A DNA stretch of 64,000 nt from Cupriavidus pampae (GCF_914271485.1 NZ_CAJZAG010000002.1:186001-250000), one strand, 5' to 3'; counted from the stretch's first letter, positions 25,674-34,302 are shown. Made by a program: numbers and translations. The notes: generated from the letters alone by a model not told the origin.

Positions 25674-26902
25674 AACAGCGCGAGTTGCTGCTGCATCGGC
25701 TGCAGCGGAGACAGCACGCGTCGCAGTTGCTCGGAGGTCGGATCGGCGAGCGCGGGCCGATAGTCCTGCACGACGATAAACGGCTTGACCGTATCCATCG
25801 CGCACCGCAGTCGGATGAGGTCCTGATATCGCACCGCGCGCAAGCGCCGAAGCTCGGTAATCCGCTTCGCATTCCGCATGCCGATGCCTGGCACCCGTGC
25901 AATCATGCGCTGCGGTGCGCGATTCAGATCCACCGGAAACGACTCCCGATGCGCAAGCGCCCATGCAAGCTTCGGATCGATATCGAGCGGCAAGTTACCG
26001 CTGGCCTGAAACAATTCCTCCGCCCCAAAGCCATAGCCGCGCAGCAGAAAATCCGCCTGATACAGCCGATGCTCGCGCAGCAGCGGCGGCGCCTGCGCCG
26101 GCAACGCCGAGGGACTGTCGGGAATCGGGCTGAACGCCGAGTAGTAGACGCGCTTGAGCTTGTAAGCGCCGTATAACGTCTGCGCGGTCGTCAGGATGGT
26201 GCGGTCGTCGGCCTCGTCGGCGCCAACGATCATCTGCGTGCTCTGCCCGGCCGGGGCAGACACCGGCGCATGATGCGGCGCGCGTTTCTCCTCCTCGAAC
26301 GTTTCCTGCGCCAGCCGAATCGTACCCATCGCGCGCTTGATCGTATGCACGCTCTTCTCGGGTGCCAGCCGCTGCAGGCCACCATCGGTCGGCAGCTCGA
26401 TATTGACGCTGAGCCGGTCCGCATGCAGGCCGGCCGCGTCGATCAGATTCGGGTCGGCATCGGGAATCGTCTTCAGATGGATATAGCCGCGGAACTGGTG
26501 GTCCTCGCGCAGCGAGCGCGCCACCTCGACCAGTTGCTCCATGGTGTAGTCGGCGCTGCGGATGATGCCCGAGCTCAGGAACAGCCCGTCGATATAGTTG
26601 CGGCGGTAGAAATCGAGCGTCAGATCGACGACTTCGCTGGGCAGAAAACGCGCGCGCGGCACGTTGCTCGTGCGCCGGTTGACGCAATACTGACAGTCGT
26701 ACTGGCAGAAATTGGTCAGCAGGATCTTGAGCAGCGACACGCAGCGGCCATCGGGCGTAAAGCTGTGGCAGATCCCCGCGCCGGTGCTTGCACCCAACCC
26801 CTCGCGCCCGCGCGAATCGCGTTTGGGCGCGCCACTGCTCGCACAGGAGGCGTCGTACTTGGCGGCATCCGCCAGTATTTCGAGTTTGGTGAGCAGTTCC
26901 AT
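25670..26902 (-). CDS. Radical SAM protein of the putative DNA modification/repair family
   Basis: A 410-residue protein starting MELLTKLEILADAAKYDASC at ATG 26902, which matches the usual family start. The radical SAM cluster is CQYDCQYC (CX3CX2C, about residues 65-72). The C-terminus has helix-hairpin-helix DNA-binding motifs (DLNRAPQRMIARVPGIGMRNAKRI). This family is always paired with a DUF4130 protein, as here. The exact reaction is unknown; a role in repair of modified or damaged DNA is inferred from the UdgX fusion and the LexA box 16 bases upstream. Confidence 0.9.
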   Translation of the reverse strand: MELLTKLEILADAAKYDASCASSGAPKRDSRGREGLGASTGAGICHSFTPDGRCVSLLKILLTNFCQYDCQYCVNRRTSNVPRARFLPSEVVDLTLDFYRRNYIDGLFLSSGIIRSADYTMEQLVEVARSLREDHQFRGYIHLKTIPDADPNLIDAAGLHADRLSVNIELPTDGGLQRLAPEKSVHTIKRAMGTIRLAQETFEEEKRAPHHAPVSAPAGQSTQMIVGADEADDRTILTTAQTLYGAYKLKRVYYSAFSPIPDSPSALPAQAPPLLREHRLYQADFLLRGYGFGAEELFQASGNLPLDIDPKLAWALAHRESFPVDLNRAPQRMIARVPGIGMRNAKRITELRRLRAVRYQDLIRLRCAMDTVKPFIVVQDYRPALADPTSEQLRRVLSPLQPMQQQLALL

Positions 26903-26917
26903 GGGGGCTGGACGACA

Positions 26918-26937
26918 TACTGTATGGATATACAGTA
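26918..26937 (-). promoter_or_regulatory. LexA (SOS) box
   Basis: TACTGTATGGATATACAGTA is a near-perfect palindrome containing CTGT-N8-ACAG, the LexA consensus of beta- and gamma-proteobacteria. It lies 16 bases before the radical SAM start. On the minus strand TTGCAT, 16 bases and TAATAC form a plausible promoter whose -10 overlaps the box, so LexA would block polymerase directly. Confidence 0.85.
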
Positions 26938-27122
26938 TTACGCGTCTGCCTTTGACATGCAAGGTGCGTGTCACCCGCTCAGGGGATCTTTTTCAGCGCA
27001 GCCTCCTTGTGGATCGCTTTCTTGCCCCTGCGAGCGCTCTTGACTTCATATTGCGGGTGTCGGGGCCTCATGTACCATGCGCGATGCAAGGCGCGACCGC
27101 GCCTGTTTTGGCAGAGGATTGC

Positions 27123-28370
27123 ATGGCGACATCCGGACCCACCACGTGGCGCGCGCTCGATGACGACGCGCTGGCGCGCATTCGCCGCGAGACGCCGAGT
27201 CATGGCGCCACCGCGCACTTCAACAATGGCTCCGCGAGCCTGGCGCCCGCCGTTGTGCTCGACGCGCTGTCCGGTTGGCTCGAGCGCGAACGCGCGGTGG
27301 GACCGCATCGCGCGCTGGCCGAGCATGCCGACGTGCTCGGTGACGTGCATGCCAGCATTGCACGATTGTTGGAGGTGCCGCCGGACTCCATCGCCCTCGC
27401 CCCTTCGGCGAGCGCGGCGTGGTCCACCGCGCTCGGTGCGGCACTACAGTCGTCGAGGCCGGTCCACGTGATCAGCGCCGCAGCCGAGTACGCGGCCAAC
27501 GCGGCGTGCCTGCAAGTGGCCCAACGCAAGGGGCGGCTCGACCTGACCGTCCTGCCGTCCGAACATGACGCGTCACTGCTGGCATCAGTCAAACAAGCGC
27601 TCGAGCGCGTCGCGCCCGGCGCGTTGCCGATCGTCTCGCTGCCCGCCGTCTCCGCCGCGCACGGTACCCTGGTGCCGCTCGATGGCATTGGCGATCTCGT
27701 GCACGCACGCGACGGCCTGTTTATCCTCGATGCCAGTCATCTGATCGGCCAGCGGCCTTTCGACGTGCACGCCAGCGGTGCCGACGTGCTGCTGTTTCCG
27801 CCACGCAAATGGCTGCGCGGCCCGCGTGGCATGGCCGCCGCGCATTATTCCGCGCGCGCGTTGCGACAACTCGATCTGCCGGATGGGCTCGATGTCCATG
27901 GCGCGTACTGGACCGCGGACGGCATGCGCGTGCGCGATGGCGCCGCACGCTTCGAGCCGAGTGAAATACATCCCGGCCTCAAGCTCGCATTCCGGGCCGC
28001 GGCCGACTATGCGCAGCAGATTGGACTCGATCGCATCGCGGGGACGATCGCACAGGTGCGCGGCCGCATCGTGACCGCCATCGAGGCCGCGTGCGGCTGG
28101 CTGCCGCGCGAGGCCATCGATGCCGATAACAGCGCGCTCATCACGTACGCACTGCCGGCGCATCTTCCGGGCGCCGAACCGCTCGCCGATGCCCTGCGCG
28201 CGCAAAATATCCAGACGGCTGCCGTAGGGTTGCAGCACACGCCGTGGGATTTCGGCGCGCCCGCATCGCGCACGCTGCTACGGCTGACGCCGCATTACTA
28301 CACCAGCGACGAGGAGATCGCGACACTGGTCGCTGCCCTGACGCGCTACCTGCACCAGCATCCGGCCTGA
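27123..28370 (+). CDS. PLP-dependent aminotransferase class V (NifS/selenocysteine lyase-like)
   Basis: A 415-residue cytosolic enzyme with GAGGA before ATG 27123; ATG 27084 is an in-frame alternative. Class V features are FNNGSASLAPAVVLDAL near the N-terminus, Asp in FILDASHLIGQRPFDV that pairs with the PLP ring, and the PLP lysine in LLFPPRKWLRGPRG (about residue 226). The sequence FEPSEIHPGLKLAFRAAADY is seen in the group of ergothioneine/isopenicillin-epimerase-like members. No catalytic cysteine loop typical of true cysteine desulfurases is evident. Substrate unknown; the gene stands alone. Confidence 0.82.
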   Translation: MATSGPTTWRALDDDALARIRRETPSHGATAHFNNGSASLAPAVVLDALSGWLERERAVGPHRALAEHADVLGDVHASIARLLEVPPDSIALAPSASAAWSTALGAALQSSRPVHVISAAAEYAANAACLQVAQRKGRLDLTVLPSEHDASLLASVKQALERVAPGALPIVSLPAVSAAHGTLVPLDGIGDLVHARDGLFILDASHLIGQRPFDVHASGADVLLFPPRKWLRGPRGMAAAHYSARALRQLDLPDGLDVHGAYWTADGMRVRDGAARFEPSEIHPGLKLAFRAAADYAQQIGLDRIAGTIAQVRGRIVTAIEAACGWLPREAIDADNSALITYALPAHLPGAEPLADALRAQNIQTAAVGLQHTPWDFGAPASRTLLRLTPHYYTSDEEIATLVAALTRYLHQHPA

Positions 28371-28377
28371 AGCCCGC

Positions 28378-28743
28378 TCAGACCGCCAGTTTTTTCAAGC
28401 CTTCGAGGACCGCGGCGCCCTTGAACGGCTTGACGATCCAGCCCTTCACGCCCGCCGCCTTGCCCCGATCCTTCATCGCCGGGCTGCTTTCGGTGGTCAG
28501 CATCACCACGTTGAGGCTCTTGTTACCGAGTTCGCCGCGGATCTTCTCGACCATCGTCAGGCCATCCATATTGGGCATGTTGACGTCGCTGATGACCAGG
28601 CGGATGCCAGGGTCCGCCTTGAGCCGCGACAGGCCATCCTTGCCATCCACCGCGGTCTGCACGTCCAGGCCGTTGCCGCGCAGAAACGTCGCCACCTCAT
28701 CGCGCACCGCGCTGGAATCGTCCACTACCAGAATCTTTGCCAA
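28378..28743 (-). CDS. Single-domain CheY-like response regulator
   Basis: A 121-residue receiver domain without an output domain. The start is TTG 28743 (product begins with Met then AKILVVDDSS), chosen because AGGAG is spaced 7 bases before it and this matches the family start. The active site shows Asp-Asp in ILVVDDSS, the phospho-acceptor Asp in LVISDVNMPNMDG, Thr in VMLTTES and Lys in IVKPFKG. Last gene of a four-gene chemosensory-like operon; the kinase at 30066 should phosphorylate it and the CheX-like protein should dephosphorylate it. Confidence 0.88.
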   Translation of the reverse strand: MAKILVVDDSSAVRDEVATFLRGNGLDVQTAVDGKDGLSRLKADPGIRLVISDVNMPNMDGLTMVEKIRGELGNKSLNVVMLTTESSPAMKDRGKAAGVKGWIVKPFKGAAVLEGLKKLAV

Positions 28744-28762
28744 GGTTTTCTCCTGCAGTATT

Positions 28763-29341
28763 TCAAAACAATTCGAGTTCACCGTCGCTCGTGGCCATCT
28801 CGACTTCGTGTCCCGCATGGAAGTCGATGGGCACGCGTGTGAACAGGCACATGGTCACGCCGACCAGCACCGCCTCGCCGCTCGCCGCATCGAGCGTCAC
28901 GTCAAAATCCGCGCGATAGTCGGGCTTCAGACTGTCCACATGGTGCAGGCAATGGCCGTCCAGCACATACGGCGTGGACATGCCGAGGTCAGGGAAGTGC
29001 CCCACCAGCTCCTGATTGATGGCGCCACAGCAGAGATTGCCGAGCTCCAGCACCGCATCGCGGAAATCGTCAGCCGCGCCCGACGCAAAGTACCGCACCG
29101 ATGCCGCATCGCCGAGGAAGCGCAGAAACAGCATGTAGCGGAAGCCCATCGACGAGATCGTCAGCGCCACCACGCTATCGTTTGGCGTCACCTCATCGGG
29201 CGTCACCTTGTCCGGCGTCACCTCGTCCGCGCGTACGTCCACCCGCGTAATCGCGCACGGCTCGCCGCTCAGCACCAGCCGCGCGCGCACGGCACGCTGC
29301 AACACGGTCTCGAAGCTCTGGCGTGCTGCCACGCTGATCAT
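28763..29341 (-). CDS. CheX/CheC-like phosphatase-type protein
   Basis: A 192-residue protein (MISVAARQSF) whose ATG overlaps the stop of the transducer gene (ATGA). The motif DDFRDAVLELGNLCCGAINQEL contains the E-x2-N pair that CheC/CheX use to remove phosphate from CheY. A three-fold repeat of (E/K)VTPD lies in a loop near residue 50 and is an insertion relative to known CheX proteins. It should act on the CheY-like protein of the same operon. Confidence 0.75.
   Translation of the reverse strand: MISVAARQSFETVLQRAVRARLVLSGEPCAITRVDVRADEVTPDKVTPDEVTPNDSVVALTISSMGFRYMLFLRFLGDAASVRYFASGAADDFRDAVLELGNLCCGAINQELVGHFPDLGMSTPYVLDGHCLHHVDSLKPDYRADFDVTLDAASGEAVLVGVTMCLFTRVPIDFHAGHEVEMATSDGELELF
29184..29228. 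repeat. Three tandem 15-bp repeats inside the CheX-like gene
   Basis: Three copies of GGCGTCACCTNRTCN, each 15 bp, encode repeated TPDEV-type pentapeptides in frame. Slippage would add or remove five residues without a frameshift. Confidence 0.7.
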
Positions 29342-30069
29342 GCCGCCGCGCACTGACAGGCCTCCTCGAAGCGCTCGGCCAGTATCGCGACGCTGGCCAG
29401 CGACGCCGTCACCATCTTGCCGCCAGCCTGAATATCCTGAAACGTCGCCGTGGTGGTCAGATCGCTCAGATGCAGGCTGTCGCCATAGCTTTTCGACAGC
29501 GCCTCCGAACGCGCGGCCAGCGCGCGGACCTCGCTCGCCACCACGCCAAAGCCACGTCCAGCGGCACCCGCACGTGCGGCTTCGATCGAGGCATTGAGCG
29601 AGACGATCACCACGTGCCGAACGATCGAGGCCAGCTCCATGTTCTGCTCGTGCATGGCCTGATTGCGCGCCATCAGCGAGATCATCTGCTCATGCCAGCG
29701 CTCGAACGTGTGCGCAAGCCCGCGTAGCCGCGCCATTTCCTCGGCGATGCGGCGCGCCTGCTGCAGCGCGTCGGTCTGCTGCTGGCGGCTGCCCGACAAT
29801 TCGGCATCGCGCGAGGCCAGTACCGCCGACTGCTCGGCCAATACGGCCTCCAACCCTTGCAGTTCCACTTGCAGCGCCGCCATGTCCTGCTGGCAACCGT
29901 CGAGCTCCGCGCGCAGTTCGGCGTTGGCCTGTTGCAGCGGCGTCAGTGCGTCGTCCTGCATCGCCTGCATGCGCGCGGCGGTGCGCTGGACTTCACGGCG
30001 CCACGCAAACCAGGCGAGCATGGCCACGATGCCCGCTCCCAGCAACGCGCCGATCAGGTACTCACTCAT
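29338..30069 (-). CDS. Short methyl-accepting-type signal transducer
   Basis: A 243-residue protein with one N-terminal membrane helix (YLIGALLGAGIVAMLAWFAW), almost no periplasmic part, a coiled coil (about 30-140) and a chemoreceptor signalling hairpin tip: VSLNASIEAARAGAAGRGFGVVASEVRALA. Without an external sensor domain it must sense from the membrane or cytoplasm, or simply organise the kinase. Its ATG overlaps the kinase stop (ATGA). Confidence 0.82.
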   Translation of the reverse strand: MSEYLIGALLGAGIVAMLAWFAWRREVQRTAARMQAMQDDALTPLQQANAELRAELDGCQQDMAALQVELQGLEAVLAEQSAVLASRDAELSGSRQQQTDALQQARRIAEEMARLRGLAHTFERWHEQMISLMARNQAMHEQNMELASIVRHVVIVSLNASIEAARAGAAGRGFGVVASEVRALAARSEALSKSYGDSLHLSDLTTTATFQDIQAGGKMVTASLASVAILAERFEEACQCAAA

Positions 30070-32447
30070 ACTGTGTCCTTCCGTACGTGAGCGGACGTCT
30101 CGGCCAGTGCTGCCACGCTGTCCACCGCGAAGGTCTCGGGCAGGCTCACCACGGTCTGGAACTGCCGGAACGGCGCACCCACGTGATTGTCCGTAAAGCG
30201 CAGCGAGATATCGCCGCCCGAGCGCGACAGGAACTCGCGCACGGCGTCCATGCCGACGCCGCGGCCCGAAATCGCGGTCACGGTATCGGCGGTCGAGAAG
30301 CCAGGCTCGAAGATCATCGCGGCAATGGCCTCGTCACTGACCGTGGTATGCGAGGGAATCCATCCGCGTTCCACCGCGGTCGCGCGGATCTTGCCGAGCG
30401 CGAGGCCGCGGCCATCATCGGCCACCGTGATCTGCAGCGCCTGTCCATCGACCCCCGCCTCGATGCGGATGCGTCCGGCCACCGGTTTGCCCGCCGCCAT
30501 ACGCGCCTGCACCGTCTCGATGCCATGGTCGATCGCGTTGCGCAGCAGGTGCATAAAGGCGTTTTCCAGCATGCCGGTGACTTCCGCGCGCAGACGGTAG
30601 CCGTTGTCCTGAATGATGACCTCTGGTGCGGCCTTGCCCAGTTCCGCCGCCAGCGAGGGCAATGCCTCGACCACCGGCGTCAGCACGTCGTTCAGGCTGG
30701 TGGCATCGAGCACGCGCAGGATGCGGTGCACCGCCGCGCGCATCGACACGAGCTCGTCGAGGTTGTCGGTCCGCGCGCCCTCGAGCAGGCGCAGGCTGGC
30801 ACGCACATGGCCCAGTCCGGCCTCGGGCTGCTGGGTTGCTGTCGCGATCGGCCGGCCCGGCGCACGCCGGCGGCCCAGCTTGTCCTCGTTGATCTCGCTA
30901 TAACGTGCCAGCGTGTCGCGCACGCGTGCCACATCCTTCAGCAGCGCATCGGGGTTCCAGGGGTTGGCTTCGCGCTCCAGGCTGCGCAGCAGTTCGAGTC
31001 GCTGCTCGGCTTCGTGCACCACGTCGGTCAGGTGCAGGAGCTTGTAGGTGCGGGCATTGCCCTTGATCGTATGCATGTTGCGGAACAACGCGGCGATGGC
31101 GGCATCGTCGGCTTCCGTGGATTGCCGGATGATGTGCTCGTTCTCGTGCACGAAGCCGTGCGCGCTGTCCATAAAGCGATGGAATTTCTCTTCACCGACC
31201 GCCAGGATTTCGCCAATGATCTCCAGGCTGCGGCGCTGCTCGTCGGCTTCCGCCGCGAGTTCGCGCAGCTGAGTCACGTCGCGCACGCACAGCATCAGCC
31301 GCACGATCGTATCGCGCTCGTCGGTGATGGCCGACCAGCTCAGGTCCAGCACCTTGACCTGTCCGTCGGCAAGGCGCTTCTCGACTTCGGTCGGCAGCAG
31401 ATGCTCGTTGAAGACGAAATTGATGCCGTCCTCACCCAGGCAAGCCCCGATAGCCGCATCCACCTGTGACGTTGCATCGGCGCCCAGCCCGGCGTCGGCG
31501 AACACCAGTTCCATGAAGTTGCGGCCGGCTATGTCGTCGGTCTCGAAGATCTGTTCGAGGTAGGCCGAGTATTCGGGATGCACGACGCCGCCCTCCACCA
31601 CGGTCAGGATGCCCTGCTGCATGTTCTGCAGGATCGCCTGAATATCGGTGGTCTTCTGCCGCAGCAGCGAGGCGCTCTCCTGAATGCGCTCGATCATCTG
31701 GTTGAACGCGACGATCGAATGCCCGATTTCGTCCATGCGGCCGACTTCGATGCGGCGCGTAAAGTCCTGGCTCGTCGCAATCTCGCTCATGGTGGCCTGC
31801 ATGCGCGTGAGCGGACGGGCAATCTGGCGATGGAGCAGCCAGCCGACCAGCGATAGCAATATCACGGCTGCCGCGCTGACGAGGCCGATCGTACCGGCCG
31901 CACTGTCCAGCTTGCCGTTGAGCGTGGCAATCGCGTCGTCCTTCTCGCGATTCTTTTCCACCCGCAGCGTATCGACGATCTTTTCCATCTCGTCGCGATA
32001 GCGCGCCACGTTGGCATACAGGAATGCCTGGGCAATCTCGTCACGCCCGGCCGCCTTCATCTCGGCGGTCTCGCGGATCGCATCGAAATAGTTGGCGAGA
32101 CTTTCATCGGCCTGCGTCACCAGCCCTTTCTGCGCATGCGTGGCGGCATCTCGTGCCTGGCGCGCCAGCGCCTCGCGCAGCGCCGTCTGTCTGGCCTTGA
32201 GGTCCTCCTGCGCCTGCGCCAGCAGGTTGGCGTCCGGCGCATAGACCAGCGCCATGGTGGCCAACTGCACGTCCTTGACGAGCGACACGACGTCGGCCGA
32301 GGCCAGGGCGCTGGGCACCACGCCCTCGGTTACCGATTTCACTTCAGAGGCACTGGAACGTGTCTGCAGGACGGCGTAACCACCAATAGCGGTCAACGCC
32401 AGACACATCAGAACGATCAGCAGCACGATGCGCTGACGAATGGTCAT
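30066..32447 (-). CDS. Membrane receptor fused to CheA-like Hpt/HATPase kinase
   Basis: A 793-residue sensor kinase; ATG 32447 has GGGGAG 7 bases upstream. Order: membrane helix (about 5-27), a periplasmic four-helix-type domain (30-185), second membrane helix (190-212), HAMP (213-265), a PAS-like domain (275-400), an Hpt domain with phospho-His 459 in FRNMHTIKGNARTY, and a CheA-type ATPase with HLLRNAIDHGIE (N box), DDGRGL (G1) and GRGVGMDAVREFL (G2). There is no CheW-like domain or CheB/CheY-binding P2 region. It combines receptor and kinase in one chain and heads an operon with a transducer, a CheX-like and a CheY-like protein. The output is unknown. Confidence 0.88.
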   Translation of the reverse strand: MTIRQRIVLLIVLMCLALTAIGGYAVLQTRSSASEVKSVTEGVVPSALASADVVSLVKDVQLATMALVYAPDANLLAQAQEDLKARQTALREALARQARDAATHAQKGLVTQADESLANYFDAIRETAEMKAAGRDEIAQAFLYANVARYRDEMEKIVDTLRVEKNREKDDAIATLNGKLDSAAGTIGLVSAAAVILLSLVGWLLHRQIARPLTRMQATMSEIATSQDFTRRIEVGRMDEIGHSIVAFNQMIERIQESASLLRQKTTDIQAILQNMQQGILTVVEGGVVHPEYSAYLEQIFETDDIAGRNFMELVFADAGLGADATSQVDAAIGACLGEDGINFVFNEHLLPTEVEKRLADGQVKVLDLSWSAITDERDTIVRLMLCVRDVTQLRELAAEADEQRRSLEIIGEILAVGEEKFHRFMDSAHGFVHENEHIIRQSTEADDAAIAALFRNMHTIKGNARTYKLLHLTDVVHEAEQRLELLRSLEREANPWNPDALLKDVARVRDTLARYSEINEDKLGRRRAPGRPIATATQQPEAGLGHVRASLRLLEGARTDNLDELVSMRAAVHRILRVLDATSLNDVLTPVVEALPSLAAELGKAAPEVIIQDNGYRLRAEVTGMLENAFMHLLRNAIDHGIETVQARMAAGKPVAGRIRIEAGVDGQALQITVADDGRGLALGKIRATAVERGWIPSHTTVSDEAIAAMIFEPGFSTADTVTAISGRGVGMDAVREFLSRSGGDISLRFTDNHVGAPFRQFQTVVSLPETFAVDSVAALAETSAHVRKDTV

Positions 32448-32689
32448 GGCAAAGCTCCCCGGCATTACTAAAGTCAAGCCCCTTCAAGGAAGGGGAATCC
32501 GCCTTGTTCTGTGCAAGGCAATCAATCGATTGGGGAGATTATGTGAATTGACGTATGACCTCGGCATGACACCTTCCCATGCTGCCATGCCCCTCGGACG
32601 GGGGGCTTCGTGCATTGCAGAAATTTCCGATGCGCGAGGCGCGTTGAAATATCTACCGCACAAACGGCTGCTGCCTTAGATCTGATAAA

Positions 32690-32832
32690 AGTATCGTAGA
32701 TGCGATATCAGACAGACACCGACATCGCGGCACTCTATCGGCTACTAATCTTGGTCTCAGGATCTGACCCATCCTGAATCACCCCCCGAATCACCCCCTG
32801 CTCGCCCGCCGGCCTCCGGCGGGCTTTTTTTT
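32690..32832 (+). ncRNA. Candidate small regulatory RNA
   Basis: The region ends in a strong plus-strand intrinsic terminator and contains two direct copies of GAATCACCCCC (32776-32786 and 32788-32798), C-rich segments able to pair with ribosome-binding sites. The 5' end is not defined; GATAAA near 32685 is a possible -10 but I see no good -35. Confidence 0.3.
32804..32832 (+). terminator. Intrinsic terminator
   Basis: Stem GCCCGCCGG (32804-32812) and CCGGCGGGC (32816-32824) with a 3-base loop CCT, followed by eight T. It works only for plus-strand transcripts, since the minus strand has no T-run after the stem. Confidence 0.85.
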
Positions 32833-32845
32833 GCAGTGCCCCTCC

Positions 32846-33136
32846 TCAGCCCACCGTCTGCACATGAAAGACATTGGGCGCGGCCGCCAGCGTCGGCCCG
32901 AACTGATCGCGCCATACCTCGAAGGCCGGGCTCTGCAGGAAATGCACGACATGGTCCTCGAGAGTTTTCCACGTGACGATCAGCGTGTACGACAACGGAT
33001 CTTCAAGACCGCGCAGCATCGTCGCATCGACGTAGCCGCGCGCGTCTTCCAGTACGTGCTTCGACTTCTTGAACACCCTCTCGAAGGCGCCGTCCATACC
33101 GGGCTGGATCGAGAATTGCGCGATTTCCTTGATCAT
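32846..33136 (-). CDS. ABM-fold quinol monooxygenase-like protein
   Basis: A 96-residue dimeric alpha/beta-barrel (Dabb/ABM superfamily) protein. It starts MIKEIAQFSIQPGMDGAFERVFKKS; the core has YTLIVTWKTLEDHVVHFLQSPAFEVWRDQFG, the usual pattern of this fold where two chains form a ferredoxin-like barrel. Relatives oxidise quinols or polyketides without cofactors, or bind haem. No operon partner is evident. It is not one of the genes with TTNAC repeats. Confidence 0.78.
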   Translation of the reverse strand: MIKEIAQFSIQPGMDGAFERVFKKSKHVLEDARGYVDATMLRGLEDPLSYTLIVTWKTLEDHVVHFLQSPAFEVWRDQFGPTLAAAPNVFHVQTVG

Positions 33137-33270
33137 TTTCTTTAAGCGATGGTTGAGTGGAACATCATGGTGTTGGCTAGCATAGCCACACGTTGATTCC
33201 CTGCTTTCGAGAATGACCGCTGTTCAGGGCCGCGCCACGCCGGCAGGCAGTCGCGTGTAAAATTCGCGCC

Positions 33271-33912
33271 GTGTCACGCCCTCGAAACACCACGTCCCTT
33301 CTCCCTGCGACGATCCCCATCGTCCTGCCGCAAGCCGACTTGCAGCGTGAGATTGCAGACTGCAAGCATTGCGCCGAACACCTGCAGGCGGGGCCCCGCC
33401 CGATCGTGCAGTTCAGCGCCACCTCCCGCATCCTCATCATCGGCCAGGCCCCGGGCTCGCGCGTGCATGCCAGCGGCGTGCCGTTCGACGACGCCAGCGG
33501 CGACCGCCTGCGCGAATGGATGGGGATCAGCAAGGACGAGTTCTACGATCCCGCGCGTATCGCGCTGATGCCGATGGGGTTCTGCTATCCGGGCCGCGGT
33601 GGCAGCGGCGACCTGCCGCCGCGTCGCGAATGTGCCCCGCTGTGGCATGACCGCGTGCTGGCCTGCCTGCCGGAAGACCGTCTGACCCTGCTGGTGGGCA
33701 CCTATGCGCAGGCGCGCTACCTGCCCAAACAGAAGCCCAAACGATCGATGACCGAGGTGGTCAGGGATTTCCCTAGCCACGGTCCAAATGTGATACCGCT
33801 GCCGCATCCATCGTGGCGCGTGGTGCTCTGGATGCGCCAGCAGCCGTGGTTTGAGGCGGATTTGCTACCTGTTTTGCGGGCGGCAGTGCGATCCGGTTTA
33901 CGGCACGACTAG
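33271..33912 (+). CDS. Uracil-DNA glycosylase superfamily protein
   Basis: A 213-residue protein starting at GTG 33271. It has the CKHCAEHL segment near the N-terminus, the water-activating-type motif GQAPGSRVHASGVPFDDASG, and the HPSWRVVLW motif at the C-terminal end, all at positions typical of the UDG superfamily. The motif-A residues differ from UdgX and family 4 (no E or D right after GQAPG). It belongs to a branch often annotated uracil-DNA glycosylase family protein; catalytic activity is uncertain. Stands alone, with no SOS box seen. Confidence 0.8.
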   Translation: MSRPRNTTSLLPATIPIVLPQADLQREIADCKHCAEHLQAGPRPIVQFSATSRILIIGQAPGSRVHASGVPFDDASGDRLREWMGISKDEFYDPARIALMPMGFCYPGRGGSGDLPPRRECAPLWHDRVLACLPEDRLTLLVGTYAQARYLPKQKPKRSMTEVVRDFPSHGPNVIPLPHPSWRVVLWMRQQPWFEADLLPVLRAAVRSGLRHD

Positions 33913-33933
33913 GCACTTCCTTAAAAAGAATCG

Positions 33934-33962
33934 TTGACTTGCCGGTCGGGCATCTGTATAAA
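33934..33962 (+). promoter_or_regulatory. Sigma-70 promoter of the cold-shock gene
   Basis: TTGACT (33934-33939), a 17-base spacer and TATAAA (33957-33962) form a near-consensus promoter. Transcription from about 33969 leaves a 5' leader of roughly 130 bases before the cold-shock ATG, a size typical of thermosensing csp leaders. Confidence 0.8.
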
Positions 33963-34098
33963 CATTCCTCGCAGGATCTCAAGTTGTTAGCTCGAAGTAC
34001 CTGGCGCTTAGCGCCACTTTCATTGTTGCTTCCTTGAACGTCATGCCTCGGTGGTGTTTCTGCCGGCCGAGAAACAATTAATTTTTTGGGAATCCAAC

Positions 34099-34302
34099 AT
34101 GGAAACCGGTACCGTAAAGTGGTTCAACGATTCGAAGGGCTTCGGCTTCATCACCCCGGACGCGGGTGGTAACGACCTCTTCGCTCACTTCTCCGAAATT
34201 CAAGGCAGCGGCTTCAAGTCGCTGGCTGAAGGCCAGAAGGTTCGCTACGTCGCTGGCGTGGGCCAAAAGGGCCCGGCTGCAACGAAGATCGAAGCGATCT
34301 AA
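34099..34302 (+). CDS. Cold-shock protein, CspA family
   Basis: A 67-residue single cold-shock domain starting [20 protein letters not shown]. The RNA-binding motifs RNP1 (KGFGFITP) and RNP2 (DLFAHFSEI) are intact; RNP2 has Leu and Ala where DVFVHFS is common. It binds single-stranded RNA or DNA as an RNA chaperone in the cytoplasm. It has its own strong promoter, a long leader and an intrinsic terminator, so it is a single-gene transcript. Confidence 0.96.
   Translation: METGTVKWFNDSKGFGFITPDAGGNDLFAHFSEIQGSGFKSLAEGQKVRYVAGVGQKGPAATKIEAI

Larger units (their letters stand above)
32448..32845. other. Intergenic region with candidate sRNA and terminator
   Basis: About 400 bases between the kinase gene and a monooxygenase gene, both on the minus strand. 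A strong plus-strand terminator at 32804-32832 has no plus-strand gene before it. An open frame at 32440-32679 lacks a ribosome site and crosses the kinase promoter, so I do not call it. Confidence 0.5.

Noticed and set aside
26712..27122. N-terminal extension of the PLP enzyme
   Set aside because: It overlaps the radical SAM gene on the other strand and the SOS box; the family fold begins after 27123.
32440..32679. 79-codon plus-strand frame
   Set aside because: No ribosome site, no family pattern, and it overlaps the promoter and start of the kinase gene.
33137..33180. Possible further TTNAC site upstream of the monooxygenase at 32846
   Set aside because: TTAA and TTGA motifs are 11 bases apart with poor matches and no -10 at the expected distance.
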